Origin: an uncultured Collinsella sp.
GTDB taxonomy: Bacteria; Actinomycetota; Coriobacteriia; Coriobacteriales; Coriobacteriaceae
Reading direction: 5' to 3'
Assembly: GCA_902479135.1 (NCBI GenBank)
Contig: CABSNU010000003.1
Span: 70,523 to 134,522 of the forward strand
DNA: 64,000 nucleotides
Shown here: positions 16,986-25,711 of the stretch, piece by piece
How positions within the stretch are numbered: position 1 is the stretch's first letter
Layout of the letters: the number at the start of each line of letters is the position of its first letter
The notes under the pieces: generated by a model
Seen by the model: only the letters and a program-made list of their open reading frames with translations
The model's database searches: none
What the model was told of the DNA's origin: nothing
Translations under genes and position numbers: made by a program

Positions 16986-18776
16986 ATGGCAGCCTTGTTC
17001 ACGACCCCCAAACGCAATGACACGACCGCCGGAACCCATGTTGCCGAACCCGACGTTCGCCGTCGCATAGGACTCGCGCACGGCAGCTGGCGCCGCGTGA
17101 CGCGCCGCATCGTCGTAGGCGCCGTGTGCGCGCTCACGGTGAGCTCGCTGCTCATGCCGAGCGTCTCGCTCGCGGCGGAATGGGTCAAGGTCGGCGAAAC
17201 CAAATACAACGCCGGCACTGCGGCGGGCGACGAGACCGGCACCTGGTCGTGGGACGGCGCCGACGACTTGAAGCTCAACAACTATAACGGCGGCGAGATC
17301 CAGGCCGCAGGCAAGCTCAACGTGAATTACTCGGGAAACAACATCGTCACTGCCGACTGGATCGAAGGCATCAAGGCTTCTCATGGCAAGAATGAGAACG
17401 CCGAGCTCAATATCCAAGGCGACGCGGGCAGCACGCTCAGCGTGACATCTACTGAGGACGCTATCCTCTCCACGGGTAATATCAACATCGACGGAGCCGG
17501 ATCCGTCAACGCCACGAGCGCTGGGTTTGATGCCATCGACGCCGAGGGCGATCTCGCTATCAAAGGTTCGGGCAACGTCAACGCCACGGGCGTATCGGAT
17601 GGCATCAGGGCAAACGGCAATATCACGATTGACGACAGCGGGGCCGTCACCGCCAGGGCTACCAAGGACAAGGGTATCGGAACCGACAAGAACCTCACCA
17701 TCAAGGGTGGCGGCACAGTCGAGGCAAGCTCAGCCGATGGTGAGGCCATTTGGAGCGGCGGCAACATCAATATCTCGGACGGCAGCCAGGTCAAGGCGAG
17801 CTCCGAGAAAGACGCCGCCGTCGAGGCCAAGGGCAGCCTCGCAGCCACAAACGCCTCCCTCAACGCAAACGGTGTTGAATATGGCGTCTATGCCCACAAG
17901 GGCATCACACTCGATCATGCAAACGTGACAGTCCGCGCAAGTAAAGGCAGATACGGTGACGCCATTGCCCTCTTCACCTACCAAGACGATATCGTCGTCA
18001 AGAACGGCTCCACCGTGGACGCGTTTGCGGAAGGCGAGGTTTCGGCTGCATTCTCCACCAGAAACGATCGACCCAACGAGGAGGGTGGCCACATCTACAT
18101 CAGCGACTCCGTTGTCAAGGCCATAGCCCGCTATGTCGAGAACGGCGACGGCCCCATCCCCTACAGCGAAAACCAAGATGGTGAGACGAGCCCCGAGCCC
18201 CAAGGCGAGAACATCGGCATCATCGCCCAGACCAGCGAGGGCGTCACACCCGCAGTCATCTCGATCATCCGCAGCAAGGTAACGGCCGAAGGAGATACAG
18301 CGGCAATCTTTGCCCGTGCCATGAGCGCTGACGGCAAGACAATCGGCACCATCAAGATTGAGAACGCCGCCATCCAGACGCCCGAAGGCGGCAAGGTCAT
18401 TGACTATCGCAAGCTCCGTGACGGCATCTACGAGGCAGGCCAAGCCATCGGCACGGGCGACGCTGTGATCGACTCCCCCTATAACGAAGCTGTCGCCAAG
18501 AGCATGGTCATCGCACCTCCCGAGGTAGCCAAGCCGGAAGACCCCAAGCCCGACGAGACCAAGCCCGCAGAAAGCAAGCCCGCGGAGTCCAAGCAGAACC
18601 CCAAGCCTGAGTGCTCAAAGCCGACCAAGGCCGTTGCGGCTTCAATCACGAAAGCCAAGACTACCGGCGTGCTCGCGGCAACCGGCGACACCTCGGGTGC
18701 GGCCATCGTGGCAACCGTCCTTGCGGGAACAGCCGCTATCGCCGCAGGCACCATGGCGAGCCGCAAGCGCTCTTAG
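16986..18776 (+). CDS. Secreted, wall-anchored beta-helix carbohydrate-binding-like protein (copy 2)
   Basis: 596 aa from ATG 16986 after GGGAG. Same plan as copy 1: nearly identical leader (MAALFTTPKRND and the signal peptide through SVSLAAEW), beta-helix repeats such as DGIRANGNITIDDSGAVTAR, a Pro/Lys/Glu spacer (PKPDETKPAESKPAESKQ), and LAATGDT with a hydrophobic tail and RKRS. The leader and C-terminal anchor are most conserved, while the spacer and parts of the helix have diverged, as expected if the exposed surface is under diversifying pressure. It arose by tandem duplication. Confidence 0.85.
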   Translation: MAALFTTPKRNDTTAGTHVAEPDVRRRIGLAHGSWRRVTRRIVVGAVCALTVSSLLMPSVSLAAEWVKVGETKYNAGTAAGDETGTWSWDGADDLKLNNYNGGEIQAAGKLNVNYSGNNIVTADWIEGIKASHGKNENAELNIQGDAGSTLSVTSTEDAILSTGNINIDGAGSVNATSAGFDAIDAEGDLAIKGSGNVNATGVSDGIRANGNITIDDSGAVTARATKDKGIGTDKNLTIKGGGTVEASSADGEAIWSGGNINISDGSQVKASSEKDAAVEAKGSLAATNASLNANGVEYGVYAHKGITLDHANVTVRASKGRYGDAIALFTYQDDIVVKNGSTVDAFAEGEVSAAFSTRNDRPNEEGGHIYISDSVVKAIARYVENGDGPIPYSENQDGETSPEPQGENIGIIAQTSEGVTPAVISIIRSKVTAEGDTAAIFARAMSADGKTIGTIKIENAAIQTPEGGKVIDYRKLRDGIYEAGQAIGTGDAVIDSPYNEAVAKSMVIAPPEVAKPEDPKPDETKPAESKPAESKQNPKPECSKPTKAVAASITKAKTTGVLAATGDTSGAAIVATVLAGTAAIAAGTMASRKRS

Positions 18777-18836
18777 ACGCCTCTGCGCACATGGCAGCTC
18801 CCGCGAAGGCCCCGAGTCCCAGCACCGTTTAACAAC

Positions 18837-18872
18837 GCCACCGCCGAGCTCCCCTCCGGCGGTGGCGTTTTC
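18837..18872 (+). terminator. Terminator after surface protein 2
   Basis: CGCCACCGCCG pairs with CGGCGGTGGCG, followed by TTTTCC. Confidence 0.85.
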
Positions 18873-18983
18873 CATATGCGTCCGCAGGGTATGCACGAGA
18901 TTGTCTTTGGTCTAGCCCAACCTGCATGAGCCGGCGTGCGACAATGGGGGCCGTCGATATCACAACGCCGAGAGAAGCCCGTC

Positions 18984-19649
18984 ATGGAAGCGCATCAAAA
19001 GCAGATAACCGTTCATGCACAGCATGCCGAAAGCGCACCAGTCATCTATCTTCCCGTGGTCATGGGCGACGGCACGGAGGTTTATGAACGCTGCCGAGAG
19101 CTCAACTGCCCGCCCTTCACGCTTGTCGGCATTGGCAGCCTCAACTGGAATCGCGAGCTGAGCCCCTGGGTATGCGACGGTACCGTGCGCGATGCCGAGC
19201 CCTTTGGTGGACAGGCCGCTGGTTTTCTTGACGAGTTGTTGAAGCAGATAATCCCAGAGGCCGAATCATCGCTCCCGCAACCGCCCGCCTGGCGCGGCGT
19301 TGCCGGCTACTCCTTGGCGGGTCTTTTTGCACTGTGGGCACTTTGGCAAACAGATGTCTTTGAGCGCGCGGCGAGTGCATCGGGGTCGCTGTGGTTCCCC
19401 GGCTTTATCGACTACGCGCGCGAGCGCACGATGACAGCTACGCCCGACGCCGTCTATCTGTCACTCGGTAAAAAGGAAACCAAGACGCCCAACCGCATGA
19501 TGCGGCACGTACTCGACGATACGCGCGCGATGGAAGAGCTGTTTATCGAGCGTGACATTCCAACAATGCTGGAGCTCAACCCCGGCAATCACTTTGCCCA
19601 AACTGACCTGCGCATGGCGCGCGGCATCCACTGGATACTGACGCATTAA
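18984..19649 (+). CDS. Alpha/beta hydrolase, esterase-like
   Basis: 221 aa from ATG 18984, the internal start after GAGAG. The nucleophile elbow GYSLAG (Ser) sits mid-protein, and GNHFAQTDLRMARGIHW supplies the C-terminal His, as in IroE/enterochelin-esterase-like hydrolases. No signal peptide is visible, so it is probably cytoplasmic. It is not in an obvious operon. The substrate is unknown. Confidence 0.8.
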   Translation: MEAHQKQITVHAQHAESAPVIYLPVVMGDGTEVYERCRELNCPPFTLVGIGSLNWNRELSPWVCDGTVRDAEPFGGQAAGFLDELLKQIIPEAESSLPQPPAWRGVAGYSLAGLFALWALWQTDVFERAASASGSLWFPGFIDYARERTMTATPDAVYLSLGKKETKTPNRMMRHVLDDTRAMEELFIERDIPTMLELNPGNHFAQTDLRMARGIHWILTH

Positions 19650-19690
19650 AAATGGCGCCCACGCGTACATACGCATGGACGCCATTTTTA
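19646..19690. terminator. Bidirectional terminator between esterase and uracil permease
   Basis: AAAAATGGCG pairs with CGCCATTTTT around a partly paired ACGCG/CGCAT interior. It has A- and T-runs on both sides, so it can serve both convergent genes. Confidence 0.8.
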
Positions 19691-19709
19691 ATTTGGCTGA
19701 ACGCAGCTA

Positions 19710-21044
19710 CTATTCAGCAGTCTCCTCAAGCTCGGAAGTATCGAACTCAAAGTCATTACCTGGCAGGATGGCGTTGAGCACAATGCCCACCAGCGAGCCC
19801 ACGGCAAGGCCCGAAAGCGAAATCGTCACGCCGCCCAGCTCCAGCACGATGGCACCGGCGGTACTGTAGGCAATGCCGAGCGAAAGCACGAGCACCAGAG
19901 CCGCCACCAGCACGTTGCGGTTGTTCTGGAAATCAACCTGGTTCTCGATAAGGTTGCGAACGCCCACGGCACTGATCATGCCGTAGAGCACAAGCGACAC
20001 GCCACCGATAACGCATGCCGGCATAGCAGCGATCACAGCAGCGAACTTGGGGCAGAACGAAAGTACAATGGCACAGCAGGCGGCAATGCGAATCACGCGC
20101 GGGTCGAACACGCGCGTCAGGGCAAGCACACCGGTGTTCTCACCATACGTCGTATTGGCAGGGGCGCCAAAGAGCGATGCCAAGATAGTCGCCAGGCCAT
20201 CGCCGAGCAGGGTACGGTGCAGACCGGGATCGGCAATGTAATTGCGTTCGCAGGTAGAGCCAATGGCGGAAATATCTCCAATGTGCTCAATCATGGTCGC
20301 AAAGGCCAGTGGCATGATGGTGATAATGGCCGTCGTGGCAAGACTGCTATCGAACTGCGGTCCAAAGAGCGCGAACACGGTGTTGTCCCACACGACAGGT
20401 AGACCGACCCACGGCGCGGCGGCAACCCCCGAAAAATCAACCTCGCCCAGCACCGCCGCAACGGCATAGCTCACCACAACGCCCAGCAGAATCGGCACGA
20501 TCTTGACCATGCCGCGGCCCCAAATGTTGCAGATGATGATCACGGCAACGGCAATAGCAGCAACAAACCAGTTGGTCTGGCAGTTGGCGATAGCAGAGCT
20601 TGCCAAGATCAGGCCGATGGAAATGACGATGGGACCGGTCACCACCGGCGGGAAGAAGCGCATGACGCGCTTGGCGCCAAAGGCGCGGAACAGCGCTGCC
20701 AGCACCGGATAGAGCAGGCCGGCGCAGGCAACGCCCAGACAAGCGTAGGGCAAAAGCTCGGCCTCGCCGTTGGGTGCAATGGCGGCATAACCCGCGATAA
20801 AGGCAAACGACGAGCCCAGGAACGCGGGCACCTTACCGCGCGATAGAAAATGAAACAGCAGCGTGCCGATGCCGGCGAACAGAAGCGTCGTCGAAACGGA
20901 AAGGCCGGTGAGCACGGGCACGAGCACCGTGGCTCCGAACATCGCAAACATGTGTTGCAAACCCAACACGAACATGCGTGGGCGGCCGAGCGACGATGCA
21001 TCGTAGATGGCATCGGTGACGGCGGGCGTCGAGGATTGGGACAT
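19710..21044 (-). CDS. uraA: Uracil/xanthine permease, NCS2 (UraA-like)
   Basis: 444 aa from ATG 21044 (MSQSSTPAV) after GAAAGGAC; the longer in-frame extension upstream is not convincing. It is an integral membrane nucleobase-proton symporter of the inner membrane. Family marks are MFVLGLQHMFAMFGATVLVP, FAFIAGYAA and the NCS2 segment GAPANTTYGENTGVLALTRV, with the residues used in proton coupling by UraA. Uracil is the likely substrate from this motif; xanthine is possible. No PyrR attenuator is apparent upstream. Confidence 0.9.
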   Translation of the reverse strand: MSQSSTPAVTDAIYDASSLGRPRMFVLGLQHMFAMFGATVLVPVLTGLSVSTTLLFAGIGTLLFHFLSRGKVPAFLGSSFAFIAGYAAIAPNGEAELLPYACLGVACAGLLYPVLAALFRAFGAKRVMRFFPPVVTGPIVISIGLILASSAIANCQTNWFVAAIAVAVIIICNIWGRGMVKIVPILLGVVVSYAVAAVLGEVDFSGVAAAPWVGLPVVWDNTVFALFGPQFDSSLATTAIITIMPLAFATMIEHIGDISAIGSTCERNYIADPGLHRTLLGDGLATILASLFGAPANTTYGENTGVLALTRVFDPRVIRIAACCAIVLSFCPKFAAVIAAMPACVIGGVSLVLYGMISAVGVRNLIENQVDFQNNRNVLVAALVLVLSLGIAYSTAGAIVLELGGVTISLSGLAVGSLVGIVLNAILPGNDFEFDTSELEETAE

Positions 21045-21166
21045 GGAAGTCCTTTCGAATGGAAGGGCGATCAGGCATATCGGATAACCTGCCCGAACGA
21101 TACGATCCGAACCATTGTACGCGATATGCAGTACCTCGCACGCGCCGCCACCTGCAAACGCTAGCG

Positions 21167-22300
21167 CTATTTCCAAACGCGCTCGGCAATACGCCTGACC
21201 AGCGCAATCTTTGCCCACTGCTCGTCCTCGGTCAGCTTATTGCCAATCTCGCAGCTGGCAAAGCCACACTGCGGAGACAGATACAGGTTCTCGAGCGGCA
21301 CGTACTTTGCCGCCTCGCGGATGCGCTCGACGATAACATCCTCGTTCTCGAGCTCTGCCGCCTTGGTGGTCACCAAGCCCAGCACGACCTTCTTGCCGGG
21401 AGCAACGTACTTGAGCGGCTCAAAACCACCGGCGCGGGGCGTGTCGAACTCCAGATAGAACGCGTCAACGTCCTCATGCGCAAACAGGTACGGCGCGATG
21501 GGGTCGTAGCCGCCCTCAAAAGCGTAGGTGGAGTGGTAGTTGCCGCGGCATACATGCGTGTTGATAACCAGATCGTCGGGCTTGCCCTCGATGGCGGCAT
21601 TGTTGAGCGCCACGCCCAGCTCGCTTACCTTTTGCAGGCCGACCGGGCTCATGCCGGTTTTGGCAACAAAATCGGTATCGCAGTAGATGCCCCAGGTGCA
21701 GTCATCAAACTGGATGTTGCGGCAGCCCGCGGCATACAGGTCAGCAATCACGGTGCGGTATGCTGCGGCAATGGCATCGACGAGCTCTTCGTCGGTCTTG
21801 TAGACGGCGTGCAGACTCTCCTGCTGGCCATCGCAGCGGTCGAGTGTGACTTCGGAGAACGTCTGGATCGGCGCCGGAATGGTCTGGCGCGCGACCTGGC
21901 CCTCTCCCTCGAGCGACTTGATAAATTTGAAGTGCTCGACGAACGGATGATTCTCGCCGCTAATGGGACCGGTTACCACGGCGGTGTCGGCGGTAGTCTC
22001 CTCATCGTGGAACATGTAGCCCGTGCGCGAGGCGCGGCGCTCAATGCCGTTGAGGCCCCACATAAAATCGAGGTGCCAGTAGCTGCGGCGGAACTCGCCA
22101 TCGGTAATCACCTGCAGGCCGGCAGCCTTCTGCTTGGCCACTAAGTCGCGGATGGCCTCGTCCTCGACGGCCTTAAGGCCGGAAGCGTCGAGTTTACCCG
22201 CGACATAGGCGGCACGGGCGTCCTTTACAGCCTGCGGACGAAGAAAACTGCCGACGATATCGGCACGAAACGGCGCGTTCGGTTGAATCGAAGTGCTCAT
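21167..22300 (-). CDS. Cobalamin-independent methionine synthase-like methyltransferase (YxjG/YxjH type)
   Basis: 377 aa from ATG 22300 after AAAGGGAG. It matches only the C-terminal catalytic half of MetE, as in the short YxjG/YxjH proteins. Zinc-ligand segments NTHVCRGNYHSTY and LSPQCGFAS are present, as is the opening FRADIVGSFLRP. It probably transfers a methyl group to homocysteine; the methyl donor for the short family is not established. The LysR gene 155 bp upstream on the same strand is its likely regulator. Confidence 0.85.
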   Translation of the reverse strand: MSTSIQPNAPFRADIVGSFLRPQAVKDARAAYVAGKLDASGLKAVEDEAIRDLVAKQKAAGLQVITDGEFRRSYWHLDFMWGLNGIERRASRTGYMFHDEETTADTAVVTGPISGENHPFVEHFKFIKSLEGEGQVARQTIPAPIQTFSEVTLDRCDGQQESLHAVYKTDEELVDAIAAAYRTVIADLYAAGCRNIQFDDCTWGIYCDTDFVAKTGMSPVGLQKVSELGVALNNAAIEGKPDDLVINTHVCRGNYHSTYAFEGGYDPIAPYLFAHEDVDAFYLEFDTPRAGGFEPLKYVAPGKKVVLGLVTTKAAELENEDVIVERIREAAKYVPLENLYLSPQCGFASCEIGNKLTEDEQWAKIALVRRIAERVWK

Positions 22301-22340
22301 AGATATCTCCCTTTGCATTGGTTGCTTTACTGGGACAGAG

Positions 22341-22409
22341 TATGAGCGCTCATATGGACATCGTAAAATATATGTTTATAACAGTTTGATATAGATGCTT
22401 CCTATATCA
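22341..22409. promoter_or_regulatory. Candidate LysR operator upstream of the MetE-like gene
   Basis: Two inverted repeats lie in the 155-bp gap: TATGAGCGCTCATA (22341-22354) and TGATATAG-atgcttc-CTATATCA (22387-22409). LysR proteins bind such dyads. Assignment to the neighbouring LysR protein is inference. Confidence 0.5.
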
Positions 22410-22455
22410 GTTTGGACTGTCATAAAGAGATTTGACCCGCGCAGAACGCAGCAGT

Positions 22456-23352
22456 CTAGATGTGCTGACGAATCGCTTCGATATAGGCCTGCCCGTAGCG
22501 CGTAAGTGTCGTGTTCTTGCGCGTGATGATGCCAATCTCCATGTACTCGTCTACATCGAGCGGAATCGAGATAATACCGGGGCCGTTAAGTTCATGGCTG
22601 ATCACGCCCGAACACACCGTGTAACCGTTAAGGCCCATAGCTAGGTTGAACAGCGTCGCACGGTCGCGCACGCGGATATTCTTGCGGCGCTCAAAGGTCG
22701 AGGTCAGCTCCTCGGAATAGTAAAACGAGTTGTAGCTGCCCTGCTCATAGGACAGGAACGGGTAGTCTTCCAAGTCCTCGAGCGTCACACTCGAGCGACC
22801 CGCCAGCGGATGGTCGGAGCACACAAAGACATGCGGCGTAGCGCAGAAGAGCCCCTCGAATACGAGCTCGTTGGCGGCGAGCATGCGCTCGATAACCTCG
22901 CGGTTATGCTCGGATAAGTACAGGATGCCCAGTTCGCTTTTCATATGCGCGACGTCCTCGATAATCTCGTGAGTCTGCTCCTCGCGCAGGGTAAAGTCGT
23001 AGCGCGCGGCATCGAACTCGCGGATCACGTCGACAAACGCGTTAACGGCAAAGGAATAATGCTGGCAGCTCACACTAAAGTGCGGCACCTGCTCGGACGC
23101 GCCCTTGTACTTACCTTCGAGCAGATCGGCCTGGTCAAGCACCTGTCGCGCGTAGCCCAAGAAGGTCTCGCCTTCTTCGGACACAATGACGCCCTTGTTG
23201 GTGCGCTCAAAGATGTGCACACCCATCTCGTTTTCGAGATCGCGGATCGATGCGGTAATCGAAGGCTGCGACACAAAGAGCCGGCGCGAGGCTTCGGTGA
23301 TACTGCCGCATTCGGCAACCTTGACGACATACCTGAGCTGCTGAAGCTTCAT
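22456..23352 (-). CDS. LysR-family regulator next to MetE-like gene
   Basis: 298 aa from ATG 23352 (MKLQQLRYVV) after AGGGAGAAAG; the long upstream extension overlaps the HAD gene and is not protein-like. The N-terminal winged helix is typical (CGSITEASRRLFVSQPSITA, then SIRDLENEMGVHIFER). The effector domain resembles the CysB/CysL group. It probably controls the MetE-like gene downstream, in line with LysR control of sulfur and methionine genes such as MetR. It overlaps no gene and is 10 bp from the HAD gene, so the two may be co-transcribed. Confidence 0.88.
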   Translation of the reverse strand: MKLQQLRYVVKVAECGSITEASRRLFVSQPSITASIRDLENEMGVHIFERTNKGVIVSEEGETFLGYARQVLDQADLLEGKYKGASEQVPHFSVSCQHYSFAVNAFVDVIREFDAARYDFTLREEQTHEIIEDVAHMKSELGILYLSEHNREVIERMLAANELVFEGLFCATPHVFVCSDHPLAGRSSVTLEDLEDYPFLSYEQGSYNSFYYSEELTSTFERRKNIRVRDRATLFNLAMGLNGYTVCSGVISHELNGPGIISIPLDVDEYMEIGIITRKNTTLTRYGQAYIEAIRQHI

Positions 23353-23362
23353 AGCTTTCTCC

Positions 23363-24271
23363 CTAGACGTTCGTGACGTCGAAACCCGTCGCATCCATCT
23401 GACGCATAAAAGGCGGCATCTCCCCCGTCGCGGCACAGGCGGCAATCTGATGCAGAGCCCCGGCAACCGCATCGTCTGCCGCAGCGCCGATATGCCAGCG
23501 CGCGGCAGCCGTGACAGCCTCGTTGGCATTGGCGACTGCAACGGAGTTGGGAACGGCATCGATCATGGGCAGATCGTTATCGGAATCACCGAACACGGCC
23601 ACCTCGTCGAGCGTCAGGTCCAAAGCGCGCGCAAGCTCCAGCGCAGCGCGGCCCTTGTCCCAACCGGCCGGAAGGATGTCAAACAGGCGCACGCGGTTGT
23701 TGGGAAACACAAGCGAGAGCTCCGGCACCTCGGCGGCAACGCGCTCGCGTAGCTCCACGAGCTCCTCACGTGAACGGGCACTCCAGATATTCGCCTTGAA
23801 CACCGGGGCATCATCGACAACAGGACGGCACGGGGCCTCTTCGCCCTTGAGCCACGCGTTGCCGCCCGACTCCATGGCGCGGCGTACGCGCTCGGGGTCG
23901 CTCGTCACGCAGTAGGCATCGTTACCCCAAAAGTCATCGCCCAGGCTGTAGACCTTCAGGTACGTATCGTCGGTCTCTTGCTCCAAATAGTCAGCCAAGC
24001 GCATAAGGGCGGCGTTGTCGGTCGCGCGCGAAGCGACCGCCTGACCGTCGACAAACATTACCTGGCCGTTGCAGAACGCGCCGGTCGAGAAGCACTCGAC
24101 GCAATTGCGGAACATCCAGCCCATCGCGGACGGCTGACGGCCCGAAACCGGACCAAAGTGCAGACCCGCCGCCTGCATGGCATGAATGCCCTCGATGGCG
24201 TAGTCGCTGGCGCCGTCATGCCCGGCTGGAATCAGCGTATCGTCCATATCGGTCAGCACAAGTTTAATCAT
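23363..24271 (-). CDS. HAD-superfamily phosphatase, Cof-type
   Basis: 302 aa. The first HAD motif is LTDMDDTLIPAG near the N-terminus (Asp nucleophile and acid/base Asp), motif 2 is in GPVSGRQ, and the last motif FGDSDNDLPMIDAVPNSVAV carries the metal-binding Asps. The inserted cap region is of the C2 type seen in Cof/YbiV/YidA sugar and cofactor phosphatases. The start follows GGGGGCCTT. Its substrate is unknown. It lies just upstream of the LysR gene on the same strand. Confidence 0.88.
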   Translation of the reverse strand: MIKLVLTDMDDTLIPAGHDGASDYAIEGIHAMQAAGLHFGPVSGRQPSAMGWMFRNCVECFSTGAFCNGQVMFVDGQAVASRATDNAALMRLADYLEQETDDTYLKVYSLGDDFWGNDAYCVTSDPERVRRAMESGGNAWLKGEEAPCRPVVDDAPVFKANIWSARSREELVELRERVAAEVPELSLVFPNNRVRLFDILPAGWDKGRAALELARALDLTLDEVAVFGDSDNDLPMIDAVPNSVAVANANEAVTAAARWHIGAAADDAVAGALHQIAACAATGEMPPFMRQMDATGFDVTNV

Positions 24272-24309
24272 AAGGCCCCCATTCGTATCGGTCCTACCTA
24301 TTGTAACGA

Positions 24310-24342
24310 CCTGCCAAAATAAACCTGTCCCTTTTTGGCAGG
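24310..24342. repeat. Intergenic repeat, copy 2 (hairpin half)
   Basis: CCTGCCAAAATAAACCTGTC and CCTTTTTGGCAGG form a hairpin with CCTGCCAAAA paired to TTTTTGGCAGG. It matches the second half of the copies at 2262 and 48511 and lies between the HAD gene and the TPP riboswitch. Confidence 0.75.
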
Positions 24343-24369
24343 TGCGCTAGTATAGGGAACAACAGATTC

Positions 24370-24468
24370 GATGCGGGAGTGCCGGCGGTGCAAACCACAA
24401 GGCTGAGAGGGCATGGGGCCCAATCCTTTGAACCTGTCAGTTAATGCTGGCGTAGGGAGCATGCCGCC
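24370..24468 (+). ncRNA. TPP riboswitch
   Basis: The conserved core is readable: GCGGGAGTGCC, the CTGAGAGGG thi-box segment at about 24402-24410, AATCCTTTGAACCTGTCAG and GCGTAGGGAGCATG. It senses thiamine pyrophosphate and here precedes thiM, a TPP-regulated salvage gene, with an intrinsic terminator immediately downstream as the off switch. Confidence 0.95.
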
Positions 24469-24474
24469 TTTACA

Positions 24475-24504
24475 GGGGCGCTGTCTATGCACAGCGCCCC
24501 TTTT
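24475..24504 (+). terminator. TPP riboswitch expression-platform terminator
   Basis: GGGGCGCTGT (24475-24484) pairs with ACAGCGCCCC (24491-24500) and is followed by TTTT. It lies between aptamer and thiM start, so it likely stops transcription when TPP is bound. Confidence 0.9.
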
Positions 24505-24526
24505 CTATGCCAAGGAGGCATGTGCA

Positions 24527-25366
24527 GTGATCGATTCGGAACAGCTTAAGCAAAATGTGGTCAAGGCCGTGGAGGAGATTCGCGCCACCAATCCGATGGC
24601 CGGCTCCATCACCAACACGGTGACGATCGACTTTGTCGCCAATGCTCAGCTCGCCGTAGGCGGTTCGGCCGCCATGGTCTATCTGCCCGACGAAGGCGAG
24701 ACGCTCGTTGCCGGCGGCGGCGCCATCTATCTCAACATGGGCACGCTCTTCCCCATCTACGAGCAGACGATTCCCCGCGCGGCCAAGGCGGCACACGACG
24801 CCGGCAAGCCCTGGGTGCTCGATCCGGTGGGCCTGGGCATCGGTAGCCTGCGAACCCAGCTGGTAAACGAGCTCAAGCAGTACAAGCCCGCCATCGTACG
24901 CGGCAACGCCTCCGAGATCATCGCACTCGCCGGCCTGTGGGGTCTTGAGGGCGAGGCAGCTGATCTGAGCCGCGTGCGCGGTGTCGATACCACCGACACG
25001 GTCGACGCCGCCCGCGATGCCGCTGTGGCGCTCGCCCGCTACACCGGCGGAGCCGTAGTGGTCTCGGGCGAAGTCGACCTGATTACCGACGGCACGACCG
25101 TGGCCAAGTCCCACGGCGGCAGCCCGCTCATGTCCAAGATCACCGGCTGCGGTTGTTCGCAGGGCGGCGTGCTGGCTGTGTACGCCTGCGCTGCCGATCC
25201 GTTTACGGCAGCCATCTGTGGCACCGCCGTCTACAACGTTGCCGGCACGCGTGCCGCCGCTGTCGCCGATGCCCCGGCAAGCTTTAAGGTCGCCTTTATC
25301 GACGAGCTCTACCGCGCGACCGCCCAAGACATCGCCGATAACCAACTCGAGCTCGAGGAGGCATAA
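24527..25366 (+). CDS. thiM: Hydroxyethylthiazole kinase
   Basis: 279 aa from GTG 24527, 8 nt after AAGGAGG. ThiM phosphorylates hydroxyethylthiazole for thiamine salvage. Family features: NTVTIDFVANAQLAVGGSAA, PWVLDPVGLGIG, VRGNASEIIALAG and the TGCGCSQGG motif with catalytic Cys. It heads a salvage operon behind a TPP riboswitch, with a thiamine-binding protein and ThiE downstream; no thiC, thiD or thiG is visible here. Confidence 0.95.
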   Translation: MIDSEQLKQNVVKAVEEIRATNPMAGSITNTVTIDFVANAQLAVGGSAAMVYLPDEGETLVAGGGAIYLNMGTLFPIYEQTIPRAAKAAHDAGKPWVLDPVGLGIGSLRTQLVNELKQYKPAIVRGNASEIIALAGLWGLEGEAADLSRVRGVDTTDTVDAARDAAVALARYTGGAVVVSGEVDLITDGTTVAKSHGGSPLMSKITGCGCSQGGVLAVYACAADPFTAAICGTAVYNVAGTRAAAVADAPASFKVAFIDELYRATAQDIADNQLELEEA

Positions 25367-25369
25367 GCC

Positions 25370-25711
25370 ATGTCCGAGCCCGCAACCAATGCCGGCATGA
25401 ACACGCTCGTCGCCGTGGCCATCGCCCCGTGCGGCACCGGCGATGAGCTATCCGCCGAGGTCGCCGAGGTCGTGCGCGTCATTCGCGAGAGCGGCCTTCC
25501 CAACCACACCACCTCGATGTTCACCGAGATCGAGGGCGACTGGGACGAGGTCATGCAGGTCGTGCGCGACGCAACCTTTGTGTTGGCGAGCAAGGGCATC
25601 CGCACCGAAGTCGTGCTCAAAGCCGATATTCGACCCGGATTTACCGACACCATGACCGGCAAGCTCGAGCGCATGGAAGCACAGATCAAAAAGCAGGAGG
25701 AAGCACGATGA
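25370..25711 (+). CDS. Thiamine-binding protein of the MTH1187/YkoF-like family
   Basis: 113 aa. The fold family is recognised by VAVAIAPCGTGDELSAEVAE, ESGLPNHTTSMFTEIEGDWD and a RTEVVLKADIRPG strand. Proteins of this kind bind thiamine or its hydroxymethylpyrimidine part and occur beside thiamine genes. It begins 3 bp after thiM and overlaps thiE by 4 bp, so the operon is tight. Biochemical role in this cell is inference. Confidence 0.85.
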   Translation: MSEPATNAGMNTLVAVAIAPCGTGDELSAEVAEVVRVIRESGLPNHTTSMFTEIEGDWDEVMQVVRDATFVLASKGIRTEVVLKADIRPGFTDTMTGKLERMEAQIKKQEEAR

